Shown here piece after piece: positions 12,095 to 23,900 of a DNA stretch of 64,000 bases (within the stretch, counting starts at the first letter, position 1; each line of letters opens with the position of its first letter). Below the pieces are notes generated by a model. It saw nothing but the letters and a program-made list of their open reading frames with translations, was not told where the DNA came from and made no database searches. The stretch spans positions 2,108,001-2,172,000 of the forward strand of contig JACCLO010000014.1 in NCBI GenBank assembly GCA_029448655.1. The letters are read 5' to 3'. Source of the DNA: Wolfiporia cocos (taxonomy: Eukaryota; Basidiomycota; Agaricomycetes; Polyporales; Phaeolaceae). Position numbers and translations under genes: made by a program.

Positions 12095-12250
12095 TTCACA
12101 ATTGGAGAGCCAGTAGTGGCGATAGCGATCGACCATTATGTAACAACGTACGCGTTCTCAATTGACATTGACGCCCAAGCGCGTTTCCGTTGAGCGTCTC
12201 AGTGGGTCGGTGCTGATAGTTACCTGGACTTCCTCTCTTTCCACGTTCCA
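12095..12250. repeat. 156-bp direct repeat, copy B
   Basis: Identical to 11496-11651 over all 156 positions. It is followed by unrelated sequence leading into the open frame at 12313. Perfect identity implies a recent duplication or gene conversion. Confidence 0.9.
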
Positions 12251-12312
12251 TTTGCGACAATAACGCAGGGCGGGAGTGCTTCCTGGTATATCTACGGGAG
12301 GGTTCCTGAGCC

Positions 12313-12795
12313 ATGGCTGCTAGTTATCTGCCCTCCTGGGTCACCTACGGCATCCGTGACCTCCCGCTATCCATCTTTGAGTACATCGGCCTTGCTCCTG
12401 CTTTTATGTCAAGCGAAGATGACAGTACACAAACCGAAGAAGTGGGATGTCAGAGAGAAGACGGTGACGGCCAGAATAGAGAAGCGAAACCACTGCATAG
12501 TGAACTACCACACAAGCGACTCGTTCCGGTACCTCGATATCTGTCGGCGCCGGATCAGGGCGCGATAGACATTGCTGTTGGTCGTCGCCAGATCGAAGAC
12601 CCGCGTGTGGTAGTCAGTCGTGAGTAGTGCAACGTTCGAGACTATGACGATGCTCTGACATGCCTTGATCTGTTAGAACCTACGCCTTTTCAGGTCTCTG
12701 CACGCAATGCAATTGTCACTACAGAGGGTAGCACTGATGAGGCTATCACAGACTTTTTGAAAGGAGTATCCGACCAAGATCTCCTGGAACTATGA
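12313..12795 (+). other. Unassigned open frame with internal TAG upstream of FunK1 kinase
   Basis: ATG 12313 opens a 104-codon frame ending at TAG 12625-12627. The same frame then continues open for ~55 more codons (containing DYDDALTCLDLLEPTPF) to a TGA at 12793-12795. The two halves have similar, non-repetitive composition, so this could be a reading frame cut by a nonsense change, or 5' exons of the kinase joined by introns I could not define. No domain is recognised. Confidence 0.25.
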
Positions 12796-12835
12796 CCCAT
12801 TCAAGTTCATACTCCATGTGTGGAATTTTGATCCC

Positions 12836-15384
12836 ATGCAAATCCCCCGTACGCCACACCGCACGGAGGGTTCTCCATTTGCGGATTGCTATGCGCTTCC
12901 GCGCGAGCCCACGCGGGATTTCTGTGCAGCGCTGGAGCGTCTTTCCTACGGCCATCTGATAGACATATTTGAGGAGCTTCGCAAACAGCTCTTTGGAGAC
13001 CCGGACTACACCGCGGGCGCTGTGTCTGCATCTACGCACAAAGAGGCCACACTGGGCAATTTGATGCGAATTCAGACTGCTATCTCAGGGACGCTTTCAA
13101 GCATCGCTTCGCCAGTACCGGCCCTTCCCCCGTTACGCCAGATTCTTGACACACGGATGATCGCGATGCTTGATGTTGTCGTGGAAGGCGGGTACTCGAT
13201 CACGAAGCCTGATCTGATGTACAATACCAATCACGATCGGGATTCGCAAAGGTGGACATGGAGCATAGTCCCTGGCGAGGTAAAAAAGAAGCTAGCTGGT
13301 GTGTGGGAGTACGGTACGGACTTTCGGATTAATCTGGATCGCCTGCAGCAGGTATGTGGCGATTACTTGGCCACATTGTGATACTCAGTCATCACTCAGA
13401 GATATCTCAAGTACCACTACATTGATCCAGATAATGTGGAAGAAAAGCGAAAGCGGGACAGCAAAAATGACCCAGAGCTGTCCAAATCGCGAAAGCGCGC
13501 GAAGCCAGCGAATCGCGCGAGGCCAGCGCAGCACACTATCAGCCGCGCCAACTCGAAGGACTGGGAAGTGGAAGTGTCGCACATTGAGGAGGGCGCCGCG
13601 CCAAAGGAACTGAGCCGCAACGACGCGCAGATGCTCAAGTACATCAACGAACACATGTCGCACAACGTGCGCTCGTACGGGTCGGGGATCATGGTGCACG
13701 AGATGTCGATCCAGCTGTTGTATGCAGACCGGATGGGCATCATCATCTCCGAGCCGATCCACATCGTCGAGCAATCTGAGCTGCTGCTCTACGCCATCGC
13801 CGCGCTGGGCCACGCAGACTTGCACAGGCTCGGCATCTGCCACCTCATGCGCTTTGACGTGCCAAATAGGAAGTTTGAGACGTTCGAGGGCGCGGAGCTC
13901 GTTCTAGAGGGCCGGAATGTGCGCGACGCGAAGGGGGCGGAGATCAATGAGACTCGAGTTTGACGTCACCGCCATCGGCGAGGACGATATATACACTGAG
14001 TTTGGGATCGTCGGGCGGGGCACCACGGTCGTGCCGATTCGCGCAAAGGGCCACGCAGCCACCCTCTTCGGCGACACGGAGCTCGTTGCCAAGATCGCAT
14101 GGCCGGTTAACCGCACGAACAGGGTGGAGACGACGACGATCATGGCAGTTCGCACGGCGCTCGCGGAGAAGAAGCCGACTATGCTAAATCACATTGTCGA
14201 GCTCAAGTGCTCCCTCTCGATGACCATTGACGAGCTCGGGCTACCTCGTGCGTACATGGGCACGAGGGTGCTGGACGAGCGCGTGTTCCGCACCATCATT
14301 ATGCAGCGCTACGCACGTCTGGAACTGATGAACAGTGCTGCAGAGTTCAAGTCGATCTTCCTTGACGTCGTCCGCGGTGCGTCTCTCATTGTCCGGATTT
14401 ACAGCAGGCACTGACCAGATTATAGCTCACTACTGGGTTTACAAAACTTCGAACATCCTCCATCGCGATATCAGCAAGAATAATGTCATGTTCTACCGCA
14501 GGGATGATAGACTCTACGGTGTTCTATGTGATTGGGACCAGGCCATGCCCGTCGACACGGAGGCAGAACTCAAGGACGACCAGGCCGACGAACCCGCAGC
14601 GTCCGAAACGTCCGATACCAAACCAAGCGGTTCGTCGAAAAAGAGCCAGTCCCCCACAGTTCCTGCGCAAACTGCACCCACACCAACGCCCGAGCGCGCA
14701 CTCCTTGCACGAAAATGCATCACCGAGGCTCTTGGCGCGAAAGGCGCGGAGCCGCCGGCGAAGGACGAGCCCGTGAACCAGGAGTTCCCGGATGCGGATG
14801 CACAACCAGAGACAACGCCGCGCCGGCCCAAACCGCTGAGGTACCGAACGGGCACAGGCCCCTTCATGGCCATTGACCTTCTCACACGCGGCCGCCGCCC
14901 GCTGCATCGGTACCGTCATGACCTTGAGTCGTTCTTCTTCCTACTTGCATATGTGTGCGCGGTGTTCGACGTCACCCGCCACAAATTCGATTATATCCCT
15001 GAATGGGAATACGCCGACCTCGAGCAGATAGGAAAAGAGAAGCTCACGTTTGTTACAAATGACCGGGTCTTTGCCGACATATTCTGTTCACAGACTGATA
15101 ATGAGTTCAAGCGGCTTAGAAGAGAGTGGGTTCGCCCGCTATCGCGCCTTTTCTTCGAGGATGTCGTGGTATCGATGAAGATTCGCCAGCACCGGGGGGA
15201 GCTTGAAGAACTTGATGTGAGCCTGTCGGAGTTGGGCCACTATGACTTTCGCGGGATGGCCACTATATACCGGAAGAAGCGGGCGGTTCAGGACGATATT
15301 CGCAAACTCAAGGCGGAGAGAAACATGCTGGTCACTTACAAGAAGTTCATGAACACGCTGGATTCGCCGGACGAGGAGTGCTAG
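12836..15384 (+). CDS. FunK1-type fungal protein kinase, with one frame break
   Basis: Exons 12836-13351, 13400-14376, 14426-15384. FunK1 hallmarks are clear: GIVGRGTTVVPIRAKG and TELVAKIAWP in the N-lobe, DVVRAHYWVY, the catalytic loop ILHRDISKNN, the DFG-equivalent CDWDQA, then RTGTGPFMAIDLL and HRYRHDLESFFFLLAYVCA. FunK1 kinases are an atypical family expanded in mushroom-forming fungi and mostly uncharacterised; a link to multicellular development has been proposed. The start at ATG 12836 (MQIPRTPHRTEG) is a guess; an upstream exon is possible. Between the GRNVRDAKGAEIN stretch and the EFDVTAIGEDD stretch (about 13930-13965) the frame changes by one extra base with no room for an intron. 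Removing one base makes the total 2451 nt (816 aa), so this is a recent frameshift, a sequencing error or an early pseudogene. An Ala/Pro-rich insert separates CDWDQA from RTGTGPF. Confidence 0.8.
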
Positions 15385-15819
15385 TATTATACATATTTAC
15401 TGAGGGCGGTGCTAAGTGCGGGAGGGAAGGTTGCTTATCTGATAGCATGGTGGTATTCATAGCTATAGGACGACTCAGTGTATTCACCGGACTCGGACAT
15501 TCATGGAAATCTGCGCTGTACAAGGACTTCATCGCATCTGCTATTGTATCATGTAGTCAACAGTTATTGTAGAAAATAGAGACACTCAACAGCGAAATTT
15601 CCTGGCGAGTGATAACGACCCAGTCGGACAACTGTTCGACTTGAACACAACCAATGCAGGAGGACATCCACTAGGACTGATGGTTGTCATCACGTGATGC
15701 TACATTCAATACCGCGCTACAACAGACAGCCGTGGATTCGTGTTCAAGTTGTTGCAATCTCAAAGTATCAACGCGTCCTTGCGGCTGCTGCAACTTGTTT
15801 CATACGTGTGGTTTCGAAT
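15385..15819. other. Intergenic
   Basis: No gene seen. The space is the 3' end of the kinase and the promoter of the PEX39-like gene. A short open frame upstream of ATG 15820 is in the same frame but has no family support. Confidence 0.35.
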
Positions 15820-16492
15820 ATGCTGAGCTCTGAACCTACAGAATCATACGGTGGAAATCGCGAAGCCCCAGTAGATTTGTTCCTTCAATATGCTTTCGCG
15901 GAGGATGCAACATACCAGGTATGTATAGTGCGAGCTATCGGTTGTATCGCGTCAAGACGTAGCTCCTACAAGGAAGGTCTAGCAGGAATAATAGCTAGTG
16001 GGGCACTGGAGGGAAAGTCTGAAGAAGAGAAGGCCGACATTGTGCGCCGTTCCGAGCTGTTCTACTTTAATAGGTCAGTAAGCTACACGAGCCCCGCTTT
16101 AAAATGCACATTGGCCTTACAATTCATTTAGGAAATATGGGTACTCCATCTCCCTGGAAGATGCTCGTGCTCGACAGTGCGCCTCGGCACTAGAGCTATC
16201 TGCAGAGGAATCACAGCCAACTCCATCCCTCTCATCTATTCCGCCAGCGCCGCCAGAAGAACCGCGCACGTTGACTTTCGCGGAACTCAAGGTACTCATC
16301 GAACAGGGGAAGACTGACCAGATCCCTAACAACAGGATCATTCCTAACGAGCTTAATGTGGGTGAAAGTGACCTCCGCCTTCTCTGCCGAACCTCACATT
16401 GCAAATGCTTCATATACTTGCTTCAGAAATCACCGCCCAGTACATCTGCTGCGAGTGTGCGCCGGAAACCGTGGGAGGCGGAGAGGCCGTAG
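15820..16492 (+). CDS. PEX39-like small peroxin (C6orf226/YJR012C type, RKPWE motif)
   Basis: Exons 15820-15918, 15973-16073, 16132-16357, 16427-16492; 492 nt, 163 aa. Three blocks support the call. The first is an N-terminal segment (EGLAGIIASGALEGKSEEEK, then SELFYFNRKYGYSIS). The second is a middle block, TFAELKVLIEQGKTDQIPNN, resembling the region of C6orf226 relatives that places a short helix before an IP..R.IP motif. The third is a C-terminal RRKPWE at residues 154-159. As I recall, PEX39 and PEX13 share an [R/K]PWE motif that binds the PTS2 receptor PEX7 and aids import of PTS2 proteins into peroxisomes. Length and motif order fit. The second exon boundary could also lie one or two codons upstream. 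It is a neighbour of the EST1-like gene on the same strand, without evident functional link. Confidence 0.68.
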
Positions 16493-16962
16493 GTACTGCC
16501 AGTGCATGTCTTGAAGCCGCGGCAGAAGCCAGTGCGAAACAAGTAGAGATATTTCAATCCACCCGGGACATGCGTTCCTTCTTCTATGCTTTGAGTGCTT
16601 ATGCGGAGATATGTAAATACACAGTGTCTGGTGAAAGTGTGAAGCTCGCGCTCGGACTCGAGTAACACTTTGAGCGTCTACTCATTCTCAACCCAAGACC
16701 ACCATCCACTTGTATTGTGGCTTCACGACCGCCATTCACAGGATCCTTAGCTGTGAATACTCGTAAACTGCGCTGGATGTCAAGCTATCTTACTAGCATA
16801 TATCAGGGGTATGTAATGTTCTGGTAATCAATTCTGTGGGAGCAACTGAACAAGTGGGCGCGTATTGACTTCGCCGTCAATCACGACTTAATTGACCATG
16901 CACTCTCCTGCAGACCATCACCATCTCCTATAATGAAACTATAGCCTGTGTGCCTCCTCGAG
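16493..16962. other. Intergenic
   Basis: No supported gene. An open frame at 16399-16665 (+) overlaps the last intron and exon of the PEX39-like gene in another frame and has no recognised domain. The right end is the EST1-like promoter. Confidence 0.35.
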
Positions 16963-19900
16963 ATGTCGGAAGAAGCATCGCAGATTGCACGGTATGGTCC
17001 ATCAGGGCACCGTGGACACCTCGCTGATAGACGTCCAGAGAGGCGCAGGGCCTGCACCGAAATCTGAAGGAACCGTTCAAGAGCCGCGACCCATGGGACA
17101 GAGAGGTCGAGTTCCAGCGCAAAAAGTACATCTGTTGCGTCGTCCACATCGCGCTCAATCTCACCTGTTCACAGCTTGCGCCGGCAGTATCTGCGCCTAC
17201 TCTTCGTGCACCCGTACGCATCGGAATCGAAGGACGTTGAAACCCATCTATGGATGGTGACGTCGTACCAATTTATCGCAAAATACAAGGACCGGCTCTC
17301 TGCGCTGGATCGCGCCATCTACGGCGCGCCGCACCAACAGCAGCAGCAGCAGCAACCCCCGCGTGCGGGGCAATCGCGCGTCGTCGAGTACCGCAAGCTC
17401 CTCCAGCGCTTCCGCCAATTCCTTTCCGAGGAAGAGAAGTTCTGGATACAGCTCATCGTGCGCATGCAGCGCGTGTTCGCACTCGACGACGCACAACGCG
17501 TACTCGCCACGCTCTCGCTCGTCCCCGATGAGGCGCCAGCGCCCGCGCCCGCGCCCGCTGACAGCCCACCGGCGCGGCGCGCTCAGCATCAGTTCCCGCC
17601 CGAGGCGGATGTGGTATCTCCCACCGCGGCGACCGCGACACCCGCACAGCGCAACAGCCGGGTCGCGGTCCTGAGCAAGGCCCTCGTGTGCCTCGGAGAC
17701 ATCGAGCGGTACAAGGAGCAGTACAACGAGGCGGGCGGGCGTCCGCGTGCGGGGCATGAGGACGGCCCACCGGCCGCTGCGAGCATCACTGCGAACACGC
17801 GCGGGGGACGCGGGCGGCGGGGTGGAGCGGCTCCGGCTGCGCCGCCGCCTGTACCGCGCATGCGCAACTACGACAAGGCGCAAAGTTGCTACGAACAGGC
17901 GCGCTTGTTGCTCCCGCAAGACGGGAATCCATCTCATCAACTCGCGATCCTTGCGTCCTACCAGAAGGACACATTCGCGGGCTTGTATCATTATTACCGC
18001 GCGTTGTGTGTGCGTACGCCGTACGAGCCCGCGCTCGAGAACATGAGTTCGTTGTTGAATAGGGCTTTGGAGGCTTGGATGGCAAGAGAGGCGAACGAGA
18101 ACGATAGAGAGAGGCAGGATGAGATGGTGCCCCGTGTGAGGGTGGAGAAGTTTAAAGAGAAGGTGGTTGCGGTGCATGCATGCTGGAGACGTCTCAGCGG
18201 CGAGTGAGTCCTGCTCTATATTGTTCGTCTAGGCCTCCTAATTGAGATCGGCCAGCATGAGTACAGTGCTGCCCCAGTGCTCTCAGCGAGTGATTGACGA
18301 CTATCGAGGACTCGTCTCGGAGCGTGTCCTACCCACAGAAATGATCTGGAAGGTCGTCATTCTCTCTCAGGCTGCATTGTGGAAGCACCGCATGACTCGT
18401 CGCCCGTCAGTCAATGGATCGGGTAGACGAGCACCCTCTACTGCATCGGCAGCCATGATCGAGTCTTCCATCGCCACGCATCTGCTCGCGCTCTACCGAG
18501 TTCTGCTTGAGGTGGGTGTCGTAGAGGTCGCAGAGTCACCTCCAGAGGACGTAGGCGAACAAGACCTAGCGCAGTCAATCACAGCTACATTCCGCCGGAC
18601 ACTCCCTGCGCTCCGTCTACTGGGCAAGTGGCTCCGCGCAAATCTCAAATACATCTTTCAGGCGCAACCAAGGGAAAATGCCAACGTGCCAGACGGCTCC
18701 GACAGCTCCGAGGGCCGAGAGCACGGCGGCCGACATAGGCGGCGGCGCTCTGGTGGCCATCCAAGGGTCATAGATGGTCTGCGGGAGTTTTGGGCAGCTT
18801 ATGTGCAGTTTGCGAATGCACTGATGCGGACGTTCCCCGAAGACAGGCTCCCGACGCTTTCAGCGTCCTTTGAGGAGGATGTAGAGATGGTCGGCTTCAG
18901 ACCGTTAGAGTCGTCTTCATCGAACGACAGAACGATCGGGACTTCGGTGCTCGAAGGTGCAGCGATGGGAGCAGGTCAAGGCCGTGAAGGTGTTCACCCG
19001 AACGAGGAACAGTTGATGAGGATTGGGAACTTACTCGCAGACTCGAGAGCATTAGCTACTACGCAGGTGAGAGCTGTCTGCGATCTTGCTCTGGGCGGAT
19101 GGCACTGATGCTGTGTCAGGGCACACCAATCATCATGACCGATAATCGCTTTGCTCTTGTGGAAGCGGCGCTGCGCCCTGATCCATCTCGATGTTCAACG
19201 AGGGCAGACACATCATTGTCAAACAGTAATGTGGAGCATACAGCCTCGCCTCCACTTGTGCTATCGCCTGAACCCAATGGCCATGTTGTGACATCTCCTG
19301 TCGAAGAGGACGATACTGCTACAATATCCACACGCACAGACGACGATCCTGTACGCGATGCTTTCCGGGAGGCTTTGAATGGAATCACAAGTACAGACGA
19401 AGAGGAGGAACAGGAGGACGAGATTGTGTTTAATCCCAGGTATGGCCAACCGTTGCCCTGTGTTCGTAGATTTGACAAGCGTGTCATAGGCCAATTGATT
19501 CGCCGCCTGAGGTCTTGAGGACGCCTGGTCCTGCTGCGTCTCCTGTGCGACCACCAATGCCCATCAGTCCCGTCACGAACAGTCCTATTACTCGTCCTTT
19601 ACCGCCGCCGCTCAACAACGACAGGACGCCTTTGGTCGGAACGAGGCCTTTAGGTGGTGCTACGGCAGCAGATCTTCTGAGTGGCTTACAGCGCTCAGGC
19701 ACGCACTCACGAACGCCATCTGCGCCTCATTCCCAGTGGCCTTTTGGTTCTGGATTAGGTCACCTGAGCTCAATATGGTCGACCGATATCGGGAATCCTT
19801 CCCTCAGGCCATCGAATGTCAGCTCCAGATTGCCTTTCCCGTCTCAGCCCCTTCCTCCGACACAGCCACCATTGCCGTCCTCATTCGCGTCACATTCGTC

Positions 19901-20330
19901 GCAACATCCCGTCTTGGATGGTGGTCTGCCTGCATCGACTATGCAGGAACTGAACCCATACGTGGGCGTAGGGCGTCAACGATCTACCTCCCTGAATATC
20001 GGGTTGTCTCAGAGTCTGTCTCAATCGCCCGTCCCACGGCTTGAAGACTACCCAAATGCCTATCTGCCAACATCGCAACCGCTAAATCCCGCTTTCAGCA
20101 CCGGCGTCCCGCGCGCGTATGCAGACCCGGTGTATCCTGCGTCTCGACCAGATGCCCTAGCGAGGCAGCCTCCCGGATATCAATACCAGCCCATGCAGCA
20201 CTCTCATGTTCACGAGCGGAGGGTGGGGCTTGGGCAGGATCTACATGATGCACTGCCGCCGCTGCAGTCATTTTCGCAGTATCCTCTATCTCAGCACTCT
20301 CAGTCGCATTTGTGGACCAACCCTGGATGA
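16963..20330 (+). CDS. EST1/SMG7-type protein (14-3-3-like TPR plus EST1 domain)
   Basis: Exons 16963-16991, 17039-17125, 17175-18203, 18256-19066, 19120-19439, 19520-20330; 3087 nt, 1028 aa. The N-terminus (DPWDREVEFQRKNLRRQYLR, then HLWMVTSYQFIAKYK) and the core (CLGDIERYKEQYN, YDKAQSCYEQA, LLPQDGNPSHQLAILA, GLYHYYRAL) form the 14-3-3-like TPR domain of Est1/SMG5/SMG6/SMG7. The EST1 helical region follows (FWAAYVQFANALM, then HPNEEQLMRIGNLLADSRAL). The C-terminal ~370 residues are acidic, then rich in Pro, Ser and Gln and predicted disordered, as in SMG7. There is no PIN nuclease domain, so it is not SMG6. Such proteins bind phosphorylated UPF1 in nonsense-mediated decay and, in yeast Est1, bring telomerase to telomeres; which role applies here cannot be told. 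A Gln tract and Pro-Ala repeats interrupt the TPR domain. The fourth intron (18204-18255) could alternatively end at 18246. Confidence 0.86.
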
Positions 20331-20909
20331 CTGGGCGGTCCGGCTGTTAGCTCATTGCTTTCTATACGTAGAGGCGAAGGTACCGATTGGCCTATTGGCT
20401 CGGGTCCTAACCCTGTCCGCTCCAGAAACGGAGGGAGCGTTATCGGTAACATCGCCAATGAGGTTGAGATACGTTTGTGCCATATTGCACTCAAACTTTT
20501 GGCTTTGGTCAGCTGTGTTCGCCGATCCCAAGCAGTTCCTTTGCCGTGTCTTTACTGCCTCTCCCGCTGCAGCGCTACATTGGTGATCAGGAATCACCCT
20601 CATTACTGTCTTTGTGATCTGTTTGCTTGGACAATACGTAGTTGGATGTCACCTTGGCTGTCGGTGTTTTCGCGTCTACCGTCCGCCCTGTATCAGTATG
20701 TAGTCACCTCGTTCGAGCGCAGGTGCTTGATGTGATGAATGTAAGGACAGCCGCACGATCCCGACGTGGGACATTTAAATGACTGGAAGATGAGTTGATG
20801 GTACATCTTAAGGATACAGAGAAATGGAAGCAGAACCAAGAGCCCAACGGCAGGTGTAGCACTAATCGGACTGGAAAATAGATCGGCGCAGTGGGTAAGC
20901 TGGACTGTT
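20331..20909. other. Convergent 3' intergenic region
   Basis: Lies between the ends of the EST1-like (+) and SNF2 (-) genes. Open frames in 20352-20735 on both strands are not supported by any domain. Expected to hold both polyadenylation sites. Confidence 0.35.
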
Positions 20910-23900
20910 CTACTCGTCGTCGTCGTAGCGACCTCCAGGCCTGAACAAAGCGATCAACTCTTCAGCCCTGAGGCGCATGTTCTTCATCTTGTCTCCGGCA
21001 AGCGCAGCCTTCGCGAGCTCCCTTTTCTTGTCTTGTAGCGCTTGGATGCGCTGTTCGACGGTGTCAGGGACAGAGAGCTTGTGAATGTTCACAGTTCGAG
21101 TCTGCCCGAAACGATGGGCTCGGTCGAAGGCTTGGTCCTGCAGGGAAGGACGATTCGCTGCTCTTGGACAAATCTGATCACTCATCAACTTACCTCCAGA
21201 GCTGGGTTCCACCATAGGTCTACGAGGATTACGTTATTGCAGCACGTCAGGTTCAAGCCTGCAGGGCGGGATAAGGAAATGCTGCGGTGGCTTTCGAACC
21301 CGACGTACCCGTAGACCCAGCCTTGAACGATATAAGAATCACGCGGGTCTTCTTGCTCTGCTTGATCGTCTCCAGAGCTGTTTCCCTGTCCTCCTTTTTC
21401 ATCGAACCATCATCTAGTCGTCATGTCAGCCTAAACGTAGACCCCATACGTGCCAAATTGACCAGAGAAATACGCACAGCGAACATAGCGGATCCCTTCT
21501 GCCTTCAAGAACGGCTCAATGAGGGTCAACATGGAGGTGAATTGCGAGAAGATGATCGTCTTCTCCGTCTTCTCCGTCCGCTCCTCGATATCTTTCAGGA
21601 TCTCGACAATCTTGCGGATCTTTGCAGAGTCGGGCGGAAGGTCTGAGTCAGGCTTTGGCTTGAACTTGCTGACCACGGACAAGCAAGCCGTGCAAGTATC
21701 CTTCTCGGCAATATTACGGGAAGTCAACCTTCGAGGGGTCCATTTTGAGGAGACCAAAGCATAATATGATAGCGCGATACTCACTCTGTCTGGCAGACCT
21801 GGCAGTACTTGATCGGGCCGATGCCCATGCCTGCGAGCTGATCTGTAAGATCGTCGGCGTCCTCATCATCGTGATTCTTGACGCCTTTGGGCTCAATCGC
21901 CTCGCTGTCCTTCCTGTAGTCCTCAGAAATGAGCAACGGGTGATTGCAGGCTGCCATCAATCAGTCACAGGGCATTGATACCGAAATCAGACGCAGCCAA
22001 CCTTGCCGGAGCCGAAGGAGCAAGACGAGCATCGACGTATAGTTCTTGTTCATCTCGCCCTGTCGCTGGAGCTTCTCGAGGCTCTCTTGCACGCGCGTGT
22101 TGACGCTTTCGTAGAATGCCTGCTCGCTGCTGTCAAATTTACAGTCCACGATCTTCACTATCCGGTCCGGCAGCTCGAGGATTGGCCGCCCATTCACGAG
22201 TGTGTCCTTCGTGCGTCGCAGCATGATCGCACCGAGCACCACCTATCGACGAGACACACACGCAGAAGTCAAAGGCTAAGTCAGCATAGAGGCGGAAGTG
22301 GTAGTGAGATGTGCACAGACGTGAAGACGTTTCATGGCACGCGCGGTCTTGCCCGCTTTGACAGGCTTCGCGATTTGCTCGTTGAACGTCGACCAGTCAT
22401 TCAGCGGACGGACATTTAAGAACTTGATGAGCGAGAATAGCTCTTCCACGCTATTTTGCCTGTATCCGTGCACGCAGTCTCAGTAAAGTCGCGCTCAAAA
22501 TACGTGCGATCATAAACACTCGCATTGGGGTACCAGTCAGACACCACCTATACTTGCTTTCCAGCGCACAACACGCAATTGCAGACTTTGTCAGCCGATT
22601 CTTGATATTATGCGCCTCGTCTGTATACAGCGCAATGAATCAACTTCCCTGCCACGCAGTCACCGAAATGCAAACTCGCCTAAGACAACGCGGAGCCACC
22701 GCACGCGGAACAGAGCATCCTTAGGCACTTTTCCCGTGCCCTTACGCTTCGCCTTGTCGAGCGTGCGCCCGATGGTGTCGTCGTCAGAGGCCTCTGAGTC
22801 CTGGGCCGACTTGCCTGTGCTCTTCGCGCCCTTCTTACCCTTTTTGGTCTCGTCCTTTGCCGGTGAATACGTCGCATGCTCGGACTGCACCGTTGAGTAC
22901 GACGTTATCACAACGTGCGCGCGCGAGAGCTCTGCTGGGTCTGTGAATTGGATCAAGAGTGATGAGGATTATAATTACGCGGGTTGCCAGGCAGACGTAC
23001 CGCTCGTACGGCTCGGACCGTGGTGCTCGATGACGCGGAGGCCGATGGCAATCTTCTTGATCTCGCTGGCCCATTGCGAGACGACAGCCACAGGGCAGAC
23101 GACACTGTTGGGGAGTTCAATCCGTGGGGTGACGGTTATGACTAGCCGCATTGCTTACAGAGTAGTGGGCGACCAGCCGTCCTTCTTGTCCGACTGCGTC
23201 GCGCGCCCGTCGACGATGCGCGTGATTGTCTGGATCGTCTTACCCAACCTGTTGCGCGCGGCGCGTCAGTACTATATCCTTTGGATCCGCAGCTGGTACA
23301 ATACAGATTGCTCGCGCAGGGAACGAGACATACCCCATGTCATCTGCCAGGATCCCGCCCGCCTTCTTCCCCGTCTCCCTATCCGCCATCCACTTGCGGC
23401 CCACGATCTGGTGCGGGAGGAGCCGGATGCCCGAACGGAATCCTTCCACCTCCGCGTCCGCAGAGTCAACGTCGAGATCCGCATGCGCGAACGCGCCCGT
23501 GACAAGGTCGCGTAGTGCCTTCTCCGCCTCCGCCGGCGTGAGCTGCGGGTCGTACATGTACGCAGCGTCGGGGACATCGAACGTCTCATACTCCGCCTGC
23601 GCGAGCACAGGCTGGGCCCGCTGCACCTCGGAGAGGGCGGGGCTGCGCGACGGGGCGGGTGCCTGGTTCGGTCGGGGCGCTGGCTCAGGTCGCGGCATGT
23701 CATAGAGGATGGGATTGCGCGACGCGACAATAGGCGGATACTTGGCTGAAGCTGCAGAGCGTGCACTGTTATCGGCTTGCACGTTGATGGGTTCCTTACT
23801 GTGCCGGACTTTCAGCACCTCACTGAGCAATCCGCGGCTCTGACACGTACACGGCTTCGTCTTCGTCTTCTGATTCATCATCACTCGAGATGATCACAGC

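Noticed and set aside
16399..16665. 88-codon open frame after the PEX39-like gene
   Set aside because: Overlaps its last intron and exon in another frame and has no recognisable motif.
17248..18177. 309-codon minus-strand open frame
   Set aside because: It is the antisense shadow of the GC-rich third exon of the EST1-like gene.
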